Shown here piece after piece: positions 30,039 through 42,000 of a stretch of DNA of 64,000 bases. Where the stretch lies: positions 4,620,001-4,684,000 of the forward strand of contig JAPYXD010000753.1 in assembly GCA_030998225.1 (NCBI GenBank). The letters are read 5' to 3'. The notes under the pieces are model-generated. The model saw only the letters and a list, made by a program, of their open reading frames with translations, made no database searches and was not told where the DNA came from. Position 1 is the first letter of the stretch; each line of letters opens with the position of its first letter. Position numbers and translations under genes: made by a program. The DNA comes from Diplolepis rosae. Taxonomy: Eukaryota; Arthropoda; Insecta; Hymenoptera; Diplolepididae.

Positions 30039-33000
30039 ATGACGAATGTGCAATCTGGATACAATGCGCTATCAAATCAGAGGGATAATCTGGAATACGA
30101 AAATCAAAGATCAAGAAACCCTCAAGGATTTCGTTATGGTGATAACATTTTTTATCGTTGATCTAAAAACTTTTTTGTTATTGAAAGTGATAAAATAATC
30201 ATTTAAATGTTAATTGCAGTTAGAACCACAGATAACAACCGAACTCGTCAAATTAACAATTATTGGAAATTTATTACTAGCCGGAAATCAAGTATTGGAG
30301 TTCTATTCGTAGTTGTTATTCTACTCTTGTGTTTTCTTTCCACAATGATGTGTTTTGCGTTAAGAGCAGGTAAAACTAAGAATCTTAAATAAAAATTAAG
30401 GGACACCAGACGTCTTTCAGACAATGGAATGACATTTCGATGATTTCAATGTTTGGGTTTTTGTTGTTTTTGGGACGTGAAATGTATGAGAAAGACGTCA
30501 TTAGGTCATGAGATTTTTGGGACATTTTGAAAACGTTTTAGCGTCTTTATTATCGGGAGTTTTGCTATCTTCTAGACGTTTCAACACTAAGGTATGTCTT
30601 AAAGAATGAAACGTCTTCAAAAGAGTGTAAATCGTGACTTTTTTTCCTGAGAACGTCTCGTGTCTTAAAGACGTCTCCTAGACACAAGACGTCTACAAGA
30701 CAACACAAAGCCTGACATTGAAGTCTTTTGGACGTTTTAAAGTTTGTCGATAGACGTCCAATGTCCCCATAACCGTTGGGTAATTATTAATGAAGTATTA
30801 AATAAAATATTTTTTTCAACAGGTAATAGTTATCCTAAAATACACTTCGAACAGATCGAAAAGGGTTATATGGCTTCTGCAGCGAATTCTTTTGAGGAGA
30901 TCGTTGTTGCGAACCCTTCATACAATTGGGTAAACGTAGACAATTTAAAAAATAATTACCAGCGTTCAAGGAGAAGTGTCGAACCGACAATTGTTTCTTG
31001 CAAGAAAAATCGAGAAAAGTGTCAAAAATTTACAGCCGAAATTTTGAGCATAACGGATGGAAAAGATTCGAATGTTGTTGAATTGGAAAAACTCATGTCC
31101 ATGCTGTCCAAAGCGGGTCAAAAAGTGAAACTTAAGAATCTTAAATATTGTTTGGAATGTCGTAGATTGGAGATGAATGGTGAAATTCCATACGATGATC
31201 CCGAGTTTTCACCAATTTACAATCGAGATATCCAAAGGGTATATCCAGTGTCGGGTGATTATCAACCTGAACATATCTCTATCCCAATACCTGAAAATGA
31301 CGTTACTCAAACAACCACTAGTTACCCTGATACAACACAAAAATCTGATAAATTCAAAGGTAAAAATAACAAATTCGAACAAAATGACGCCGACAAGGAA
31401 ATTCATGTTCAAAAAACTAACACCTCCCAGATGGTGAATGGGGTTAAAGTCGTGACCATTTTGAAAAATACTACAATTATTGAAAAACCTGGTACAGATG
31501 AGTCTGTTCAAACTGACAGTGGTTATCAAAATTCAGGTGGATATCAAAATGCAGGTGGTTATCAAAATTCAGCTGGCTATCAAAATTCAGCTGGCTATCA
31601 AAATGCAGGTGGTCACCAAAATGCAAGTGGGTATCAGAATTCAGTTGATTATCAAAAATCTAATGGCTCTCAAAATGCAAGTGGTTATCAAAACGCTGGT
31701 GGTTTTCAAGGCTCAACTGGTTACCAAAATGCAGGTGGTTCTCAAAACGCCGGTGGTTATCAAAATTCAGCTGGTTACCAAAACGCAGGTGGTTATCAAA
31801 ATTCTGCTGGTTATCAAAATGCAGGTGGATACCAAAATTCAAGTGGCTATGAAAATTCAGCTGGTTATCAAAATGCAGGTGGTTACCAAAATTCAGGTGG
31901 TTACCAAAATGCAGGTGGTTATCAAAATTCAGCTGGCTATCAAAATTCAGCTGGCTATCAAAATGCAGGTGGTCACCAAAATGCAAGTGGGTATCAGAAT
32001 TCAGTTGATTATCAAAAATCTAATGGCTCTCAAAATGCAAGTGGTTATCAAAACGCTGGTGGTTTTCAAGGCTCAACTGGTTACCAAAATGCAGGTGGTT
32101 CTCAAAACGCCGGTGGTTATCAAAATGCCGGTAGTCATCAAAATGCCGGTGGTCATCAAAATGCCGGTGGTTATCAAAATGCAGCTAATTATCCAAATTC
32201 AGGTGGTTATCAAAATTCACCCGTCTATCCGAATCAATACGCAGGTGGATATCAAGTCTCAGATGGTTTTGACAATGCACTATATTACCAAAATGGACCC
32301 ATTTATACGACCAACCAAGCTTACGGAACTGTAAAAGGATGTCCAAGTGGTAATCAAAAACCTGTAGTTCAAAATTTTCCAACTGGACACTATCAAAAAT
32401 ATGGTCAAGCTTATTACAACAGTTCAATTTATCACAATCGACCTAATATTCAAACTGCACCTGCCTATCAAGGCATTCCAATTTATCGGAATGACGAAAT
32501 TGACAAAATTAACGAATATCCTTCAACTACCGAAGAATCTTTATCTACTCATCCAGTATTTACAGATGGACCTCTATCACAAGACGTCTACCCGGAAATC
32601 CATAGTTTCTACACTACTTCCCCACCTCCGATTGAGATTCAAACTATGCCTAGTAGTGAAACAACAACTACCTTCAACGATGCTAATAAAGTAATCTCGC
32701 AAGACGTGAGCGAAATCCAAAATATTTATACCACTTTCGGAACCACAGAAAAACCGACAGAAGCGCCTATTGGAACAACTACAAAAAACTCTGTTGAAGA
32801 TACGACTCGAACTTATGACGAGAATTTGGAAAACATGAGAATGTCTTATAATCGACCCACTGGAAATGGCCCGATGCCTACTGCAGAAACCATGTCAAGT
32901 AGCCAGCAACTACAAATCTCTCCAGCCATAACTTGGACACCCTATCCAGTTTGTTTTTATGGCCCTCCACCGAATGTTCCAGTTCCAGGGCCACTTCCAC

Positions 33001-36000
33001 CTTCCGGGTCTAGTGGTAAGAACATCTAATAATATTCTTCACAAAAATGGACCATTATACACAATGGACTCGAAATCATTGGACATCTTTGGGACGTCTC
33101 ACGGAGTTCAATTACGGGCTCTCTGTTGTCATACGGACCTATCATGTTCCAAAAGACGTCTTGCAACCATGCGAACGTTTCTTCTACAGAAGACGTCTTT
33201 GTATATGAGACCTTCGTATAACAACAAAAAGCCAGACACTATACCTTGAAAGACATCTTTCAAAAATTTAGACGTCTCTTGTCTAAAAGACGACTTCCGA
33301 CGTAAAACGTCCACATGACAAGCAAGAACCTGACATTAAACTACGTAAGATATCTTATTTCTCAAAGACGTCTTCAGACATGATATGTTCCTATAATAAC
33401 AAAAAGTCGGATATTAAACTTCGTAAAACATCTCGTGTCTGAAAGACGTCTTCTAGGCAAGAGACGTCTCAGAAAGTGCGTCAGGTTACTTTTTATCCTA
33501 CGGACGTCTCATGTTTAAAAGTCTTCTTGCTACCATGCGGATGTTTCTTCTACAGAAGACGTCTTTGTATATGAGACCTCCGTTTGACAACAAACAGCCA
33601 GACACTAAATTTTGTCAAATCTTTCGAAAACTCGGAAGTCACTTGTCTAAAAGACGTCTTCAGACGTAAAACTTTCACATGACAAACAAGAACCTGACAT
33701 TAAACTCCGTAAGACATCTTAAGTCTGAAAGATGTCTTTAGACATGAGATGTTCCTATAATAACAAAAAGTCGGATATTAAACTTCGTAAAACATCTCGT
33801 GTCTGAAAGACGTCTTCTAGGCAAGAGATGTCTCAGGAAGTGCGCCAGGCTACTTTTCGTCATGCGGACTTCTCATCTCTGAATGACGTCTTTCAGAGAG
33901 AAAACACTCTCAGGAGAGCAAGGAGCTTGACTTTAATGTCTCTGAGACGTTCCCAAGACGTCTAAAATTCTAGTGCACACCAAGTTCTTTAATTGAATTA
34001 ACAAATTACTCATGCAGTTTCAGGACCACCGTTCCAACAATTTCCAAGTGGAATGAATCCTACAGCACAGGCAAACTTTGGACAAAATAAATTCTTACCA
34101 GGATCTCGTCCTGGTGTAGAATATTCGATGCCTCCATCGCAGTATCATCATGTTGGGCCTACAGGACCAGGATATAACGTCTTTATGAATAATAAACAAA
34201 TGTCAGCAGCTCATCCCCGTACTCCATATTATTGCACTTACATTCCAGCCCCAACATTCCAATTTCCAGTGATACCTGGTGTATCCGAATCCCAGAGAGC
34301 TTCTCCAGAAAGTCCTCCGTTGGATGAGAGTCTTTGGTTTCCTTCATCTAACAGTTTCCAACCTCCAGCGGAACCTGACTTTTCCGAATTCCAGAAGAGC
34401 TCTCCTGCATTTTCCGAACCTGGGAAAGATCAACGCATTTCACCACCTGGAAACAGATACAATCCTTTGGATGATGGTTACCAAGGTAATTTATTTTTAA
34501 AAATTACAAAAACGATAACTTAGAGGGACGGAGACGTTAGACGTCCTTGGGATGTACTGCAGAAATCCGGGGAGTCCCTAGTGGGTACGGGGACATGGCC
34601 GATTTCATGACCTCAATGTTTTTTAAACGGCTCATATCTCAAGGACGTCTTTTGAAAATGTAATGTCCACAAAACATCAAATAGAAAGAAATGGAGGTCC
34701 CAGAGACCTTTTTTGAACGTCCCCAAGACGACTATGTTCTTGTCTCTACTGCGTTCTAGACGTTCTTAGGGGTAAAAGACGTCTTGGAAATATGAGATGT
34801 CCTCAAGGCATCAAAACTCCCACGAATTAATTTTGCGGAACGCCATTAAACGTCTATTATTTCTGTGCCCATTAGAAATATTTAAATTTTAAATGGTGGA
34901 TTAAATTTTTTTGTTATTTCAGGTACTAATCAAAATTGTCCACCGGGAAAATCCATGTGTGCAAATAGAAACTCCTGTATTCCAACGTCCAGATGGTGTG
35001 ATGGTCGTGTTGATTGCTCTGATGCTAGTGACGAGGCGAGATGTTCGTGTCGAAATCGTGTTGGACAGGGACGTATTTGTGATGGATACTTTGATTGTCC
35101 ACGTGGAGAAGATGAATTAGGATGTTATGGTCAGCAATCTTATATTATCGTCATGAGATGATTTATAGAATATAAGTGTTATTTTAATTTTTTCGCACTG
35201 AAGGAAAACCATGTTTAAATTATATTCCCTGTGGATAGAGGGACAGAGTAGTATTCAGGACGTCTAAAAGACATCTTCAGAGCGTCCATATTCGTCTGAT
35301 TGATCTCTTCTAGATATTTTAAGTTCGAAAGATGTCTTTGTGAATAGAGCAGTCTTAAAGACATCAATTGGACAAACATAGACATCTTTAAGACATCATT
35401 TGGACGACTGCTGCAAATATTCTAGACGTCTCACGAACTTGAATGCCAGTTGTTTGTCGTCTTCTGGACGTCTTATATATAGAAAACTTCTTTGAGAGAT
35501 AAAACGTCTAGAAGATGACAAATATCCCAAAATTAAAGTATACAGGATATCTCTAAGACGTTTCAAAGACGTCCTGAAGATATATTTTTGTTGTCTTCTG
35601 GATGACTCATTCGAAAAGATGTCTTTGAATCTTAAGACGCCTCATGGTGGGACCAACTAACAAGATGTTCAATGACGCCGTGTTTAGTGAATTATAAAAT
35701 CTTTCCCAATGGAATAAAAATTGAAAGCCGTCATAATAATGTCTATAGGACGCCTCTAAGATGTCTTTTGGACGTCATCAAGACATTCAATCTTAGTACA
35801 AATCACTTCTTAGGGATATTTTGTGTTCTGAGGACGTTTTTAGAATGTCTTTAAGACATTAGACATCTTTGGTACATTAATTGGACTGATACTGAACGTC
35901 CTATCAACGTCTCAAAAACTTTTTTTGAACGTCCAAGGTTTTGCACCCTCCGGATTTACTTCCTAACTGACATAATGGTAATTAACGTCTTTGAAAAGTC

Positions 36001-39000
36001 TTAAGGACGTCTCAGTTACTTCGCTGTCAAGCTCTTTATTTTCTTCTTCACGTATCGATTTAAAAATATATATTTTGGAGATGAGACGTCCTTGGATCAA
36101 CAAATAGTCTTCTATTTAAACTCGGAAGACGTCCTAGAGACGTATATTGTTTTCGTGGCTATGCGGTTTGCATTACAAGATTAAAAATTAAAACTATTTC
36201 TTCCTGCACCTGTAGAAAGATCATTGTTATTTTAGATATTTTTGAATCGTCTAGTGTTTCAATGACAGTAATTAGAGTTTCAGATGTACATGTGAAATAC
36301 GATACTCCGTCCTTTAACACTCACTCGCTCACTGATTATTATTCTGGACATGAGAAGGCTGATAGCATCATATTCATGTAAAGGCAAAGTTCATTGCCAC
36401 TCAACTCTGCTCAATAGTAGAGGCTCAATAGTAGACTCACGATTTGTTTAATTAGCAATCATTCCTTGACTTTTAATGAAATCAGTCGTATGAGACGGAA
36501 GTGCGGCCACACAAACGTCAAAGGCAATCACTTCTGTCTGTTCCCAGTCTAAAATGGTCCTGTTTGAGTCTCGACGAACTTTGCTTGTATACAGACTAAG
36601 TGAACTTAAATTCTCAACTTCAGATTCTTTGAAAAATATAATTATTTTTTAATATCACTTTTTTCAAACTGATGCGAAGCTGTAGCAAGAAAAATCGCCC
36701 TATTGATGTCTTGTGGACGTCCCATATATGAAAAACGTCCTTAGGACATAATACATCCAAAAGATGTACGTTTGTTCAATTGGTTTTTTTGGAACGTCTT
36801 ATGTTTCAAGAACGTCTTTAGGACATGAGGAGTCTGCAAGACATCAATTGGAGTTGCATGAACGTCTGAAGGACGTCTTTAGGACATTCCAAAGACGAAA
36901 ATGTCCACTCCCTCTAATGGGCAGTTATGCAGACCTTGAAAAATAATTTAAAGTTGGCGCAGGGACATTTAACGTCTTTGGGATGTTTTAAAGACGTCAA
37001 AAAACTCTATTAGGTTCTTCACTATCTTATGGACGTATTCTATCTAAAAAGCGTCTGTAAGACGTCCCAGAAGTGGACAGTGTTCCCGTGTTTTCTAATC
37101 ATAATCACAGAATTCTTAATTTTTATTAGGCTGCCCAAGTAACTCCTTCAGCTGCGATGACCCGAGCAGACAATTACAAAATGAAAGATGTATTCCATTG
37201 TCCTACCGATGCGATGGGATCCAGCAGTGTGCCAATGGAAAGGACGAAAAAGAGTGTACTATTTTGACCAACTCATATTCAAGAGAACTAGACGTAAGGA
37301 TCTTTTACCAATTCAGTTCCAGTGGGCAAAAAATCCAAAGACGTCCAAACAATGTCTTTAGGACGTCTTTGGTATGTGTCTTTTGGACGTTATCATGACG
37401 TTCAGTGCCAGCATAAATTACGTCCCAGTGATATCTTCTGTTTTTAAGACATTTTTGTGATGTCTTCAGAACATAAGATATCTTAGTTACGTCAATTGGA
37501 ATAACATTGGACGTCTTAGTAACGTCTCAAGGACTTCTCTTGGATGTCCAAAGTTTTTTTCCCGCTGGGGTGAGTCGAAAATTTTTTCAAATTGGAACAC
37601 AACAAAGCCTAAAACATCCAGGGGACATAAGACGTCTTTGAGACATCTCGATGACGTTCTGAGGACTTCAATTTCAGACTTGCTGTTCAAAGAAAGTTTC
37701 GTGTTTCAATGTTTTTTGTACATGAGACGTTCAGAGGACAGAAGAAAGCTCGAAATTCAAGTAATTAGGATGTTCTTCAGACGTTCTGAAGACGTCTACT
37801 ACATGTAAATAATTTATCACTTCAGTTGTATGCTGTCGGCAACACTGCAGGTTATTTACACAAAAATCTTCGAGGACAATGGTATCCAGTGTGCAGTTCT
37901 TCAATTCAATGGGCAATGGATGCTTGTTTACCTGAAACTGGACCAGGAGTAAGGTAAAGTTTCAAAACAATCTTATGAATTTTAATTAATCTGAAGCTTA
38001 ATAAATCAAGTGCAAACATTAGAACGACAAAGTTTTTCATTTGCATAGAGGTAGCTTAATGTATACCAAATTAAGAACCTAGTGAAGGTTAGAAGAACAG
38101 ACGTATTTAGGACGTCATAAAGACGTCTTACAAATTTAATCGTCAAGCTTTATTGTTGCCTTCTGCGCGTTTCAAGACAAAACAATTTTTCAAGACATAG
38201 GACGTCTAAAAGTTGATAAAAATCCTGACATTAAAATCCGTGGAGCCTCTGTGGGTTCAGAAACATTGGCCGTCTTTGGGACGCTTTAAGGATATCCTGT
38301 GGATTATAATTAAAAGGTCTTTGACTGCATTTATTGGACGTCTTATCTCTCAAAGATATTTTTCTTGCACAAGACGCCCAGAAGACAACAAAAATCCTCA
38401 GATTGAAGTCTCTAAGACGTCTTTAAAATATTCCCAAGACGGCCAATGTCCTTGTGCCCACTGGGACGTCTAAAAGACATTTAATGACTTGATCCTATAT
38501 CAAAAACAAATCAGACGTCTGTAAGACATTAAAAATACGAAAATTAAAATTCTATGTACCTATGCAGTAGACATTGGGACATAGTGATCTTGTGGATGTT
38601 TGAAAGACGTCTTTAGAACGACCATATCTGTCTAGCGGTATCTTAGACGTCCTATATCTTAAAGACGTTTAAAAGTCATTAGTTAGACAGGCATCGACGA
38701 CTATGTCCCCATGCCCACTGGTTCATTAAAACGTCCCAAAGACATCAAGTTTCAACATACTCACTGGGTTTTTAACATTAGATATGATTTTGAAATTCAC
38801 ACATTATTTACAAGTTCCTCAATTTTATATAAGCTTTTGGTATTTTCAGAGGGTCCCCTATTTTCCAAGAACATCATGTAAATAGAAATGGTCCAGGACC
38901 TTTCATTATTCAAACTCCTACTGGTAGTACAGAATTTACTCAAAGTTGCTATAATAAAGCAATTTATGTCAAATGTCCACAAATGCCTTGCGGTACTAAA

Positions 39001-42000
39001 GTTGATGAACCAATTTATTCTCAGTACCCTTATCGAGTAACTAATGAAAATGTTTCAATACCTCCGCAAGGACTTCATCCCAATTCAGATAAGTTTGTTG
39101 CGCAGAATAGAAATGACCCCATTGTGGGGGTGGTTGGAGGAAGAGCTAGTAGACCTAAAGCTTGGCCATTCGTTGTCGGTCTTTACAAGGACGGACGCTA
39201 TCATTGCGGTGGCGCCATCATAAATGAGAATTGGATACTCACAGCAGGCCACTGTGTTGATAAGTAAGTTTTCTAGAAATATGAATGTAAAGTCACCGTC
39301 CATTCTGTTAAAAATATTAATGATATGCTTTAAAAGATAATTAAATAATTTTTCTAGTGGATGCTGGAACGTTAAATGTCCCAAGAGTTTCGATGTCTTT
39401 CTAGTGGGCAAAAAACTGAAAATGTCCTAAGGATGTCTATAGGACATCTCTAGGACATCTTTTGGACGTTCTCAGGACAGTCAATGTCAGCACAAATGAT
39501 GTGTCATTGATATCTTGTGTTTAAGGACGTTTTGAGGATGTCCTTAGGACATTAGACATCTTTAGCGAGTCAATTAGACTGACATTGGACGTCCTAGTAA
39601 CGTCTTATGGACTTTTTTTGGATCTCCAACATTTTTTGCCTGCTGGATGATTTTTGATTTTTTCCGAACGTCCTTAATACATGAGACATTTTTAAAAAAG
39701 CAAAAAACCTAAGACTCAAATCCATATGACGTTCTCGAGAAGTTTTATGTCCTAGTAACTCACTGCATTATCATCAGAACTTTATTAGTTGAGTTTTATT
39801 TACAGTTTCCATCAACACTATTATGAAATACAGGCTGGTATGCTAAGGCGAAATTCATTTTCACCCATGGCTCAAATTAGGAAAGGAATACGAGTGATTA
39901 TTCATCCACATTACGATTCAAATTACATGAAGAATGATATCGCCTTAATACTTCTCGACGTACCTTTGAACTTAAATCGTTGGGTTCGTCCAGCTTGTGT
40001 TCCAGAATACGACATCAATTTCCCTGCACCTTTTACGACTTGTGTCATTATTGGTTGGGGTGTTACTTCCGAGCATGGAATTGATCGTTAGTATCATTTC
40101 AGTGGGAACAGGGACATTGGACGTCCTTAAAACGTCCAACGCTTTTCAATGTCAGCCTTTTTGTCATCTTGAGGACGTTTCATAACTTAAGGGCTTTTTT
40201 TTAGACATTCAGAACCCTGGTGAAAGTTTCGGATAGGTTTTTATTCGATGCCAATCCAATCCATTACGAATTAATTTGAAAATCGTTTTGAATCTCGTTA
40301 AAAATCAATCCGAATAAATTCGATTCATTTCGGTTCAATCCGAACGAATCCGAGGTCGGAATGATTCATATTGATACCTCGGATTAACCCGAAATGAATT
40401 GGATCGAGTCCAATTGATTTTTAACCGATTTGCATCGAAACAGATTCAAAAAATTTGCAGATTGGTTCGAAATGGCTCGGATTCGCTCGGATTGAATTCC
40501 TTTTCGAAACTTACGCCAGAGCTGACATCGAAATCTCAGAGCCGTTTCTACGGCGTTTCTAGGACGTCAAATATCTCCCTTATCACTGAAATACCATTAA
40601 ATAAACCTAGATTCATATTTATTCGATTGATTCTAAAATATTTTTCCATTTTATTTTTAGCTGATCACTTGCGTGAAGTAGAGGTGCCAATATTACCAGA
40701 ATGTAAGCATTTGGTAGATAGAAATGACGGTGAAATTTGCGCAGGTTATCCAGAAGGAGGAAAAGATGCTTGCCAAGGTGACAGTGGTGGTCCTTTAATG
40801 TGCAGGTAAACATTAAACGTCTTCAGAATCTCTTAAAGACGTCAACAGGACTTCTATTTTAATCTTTTTGATGCCTCTTGTCTGAAAGACGTCTTTAAGA
40901 CATAAAACGTTTTCAAGACAGAAAAAAACAATTCTTGACAAATTCTACAATTTTTTCCTATTACTCTACTGTAGGTACAGTAACCTTCGACGTCTCTGAG
41001 ACGCTGTATAGATGTCCTTTGGACTTCTATGTCAGACTTTTTGCTGTACTGAGGACGTCTTTCAGACAAAATACGTACAGAAGGGAACAAAAGATCTCAC
41101 ATTGAAATCACCGAAATGTCTGAAGGACGTTTTGAAGACGAATTTTTTCCCCTTTCCAGCTAGGTATTATTTTTCTGAAACTATGCTCGTGATCTTTTTT
41201 AGGGGTCCAAATTCGCTGACTCAGTGGCACGTTGCTGGTATAGTCAGTCATGGAGAAGGATGTGCTCGACCCAACGAACCAGGAGTTTACACCAGAGTGA
41301 GCAAATACGTACCCTGGATACATCAAGTAATTCGTAAGTAATTTTCCAGTTAAAAAAGAAATCTTGGACGACTTTAGGGCGTCATGATAACGTCTCAGGA
41401 ACTTTAGTGTTAGGACATTTGTTGTCTTTTGGACTTTTCTTATCTGACTTATGTCCTTAAGACATCAGACGTTTTCAGAACTGCAGAAACCCTAATATTA
41501 AAGCCTTCTAGACGTCGTTAATACATCCCAGGGACGTCTAATATATCCATAGCCATTATGTTTTTTTTTCGAAAACAGTAATAAGTTCATGATTAATGAT
41601 TGAAAGTAAGTAATTCGTAAGTAATTTCTCTATTAAAAAAGAAATATTGGACGTCTTTAAAACGTCTTACTAACGTCTCAAGAACTTTAGTGATGGGACT
41701 TTTGTTGTCTTTTGGACGTCTTTAGAACTGCAGAAACCCTAACATTAAAGTCTTCTAGACATTATTAATACATCCCAGGGACGTCTAATATATCCATGGC
41801 CATTAGGTTATTTTTTCAAAAGAAAGTAATCAATCCATGAATAATGATTAAGAGTAAGTAATTCGTAAGTAATATCTCAGTTAAATAAGAAATTTTGGAC
41901 GTCTTAATAACGTCTCAGAAACTTTAGTGTTATGACTTTTGTTGTCTTCTGGACGTCTTTAACTGAATTATGTCCTTAAGACATCAGATGTTTTAAGAAC

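Larger units (their letters stand above)
38850..41333 (+). other. ndl: Nudel active trypsin-like domain (exons 8-11)
   Basis: The domain starts at [17 protein letters not shown] and has a complete triad: His in TAGHC (codon 39250-39252), Asp in NDIALI (39936-39938) and Ser in GDSGGP (40783-40785). Asp six residues before the Ser (40765-40767) predicts trypsin-like cutting after Arg or Lys. The closing helix is VPWIHQVI. The residue just before VVGG is Gly, not the Arg or Lys usual at the activation cleavage site. Confidence 0.9.

Noticed and set aside
30744..30822. Upstream extension of the nudel exon 3 open frame
   Set aside because: It reads into a GACGTC element. The splice acceptor at 30822 and matching phase with exon 2 define the true exon start.
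31480..32334. 284-codon open frame overlapping nudel exon 3, and a long minus-strand frame at 31660-31986
   Set aside because: Both are other-phase readings of the 18-bp repeat, in which no phase contains stops. The phase continuous with the spliced nudel frame is the real one.
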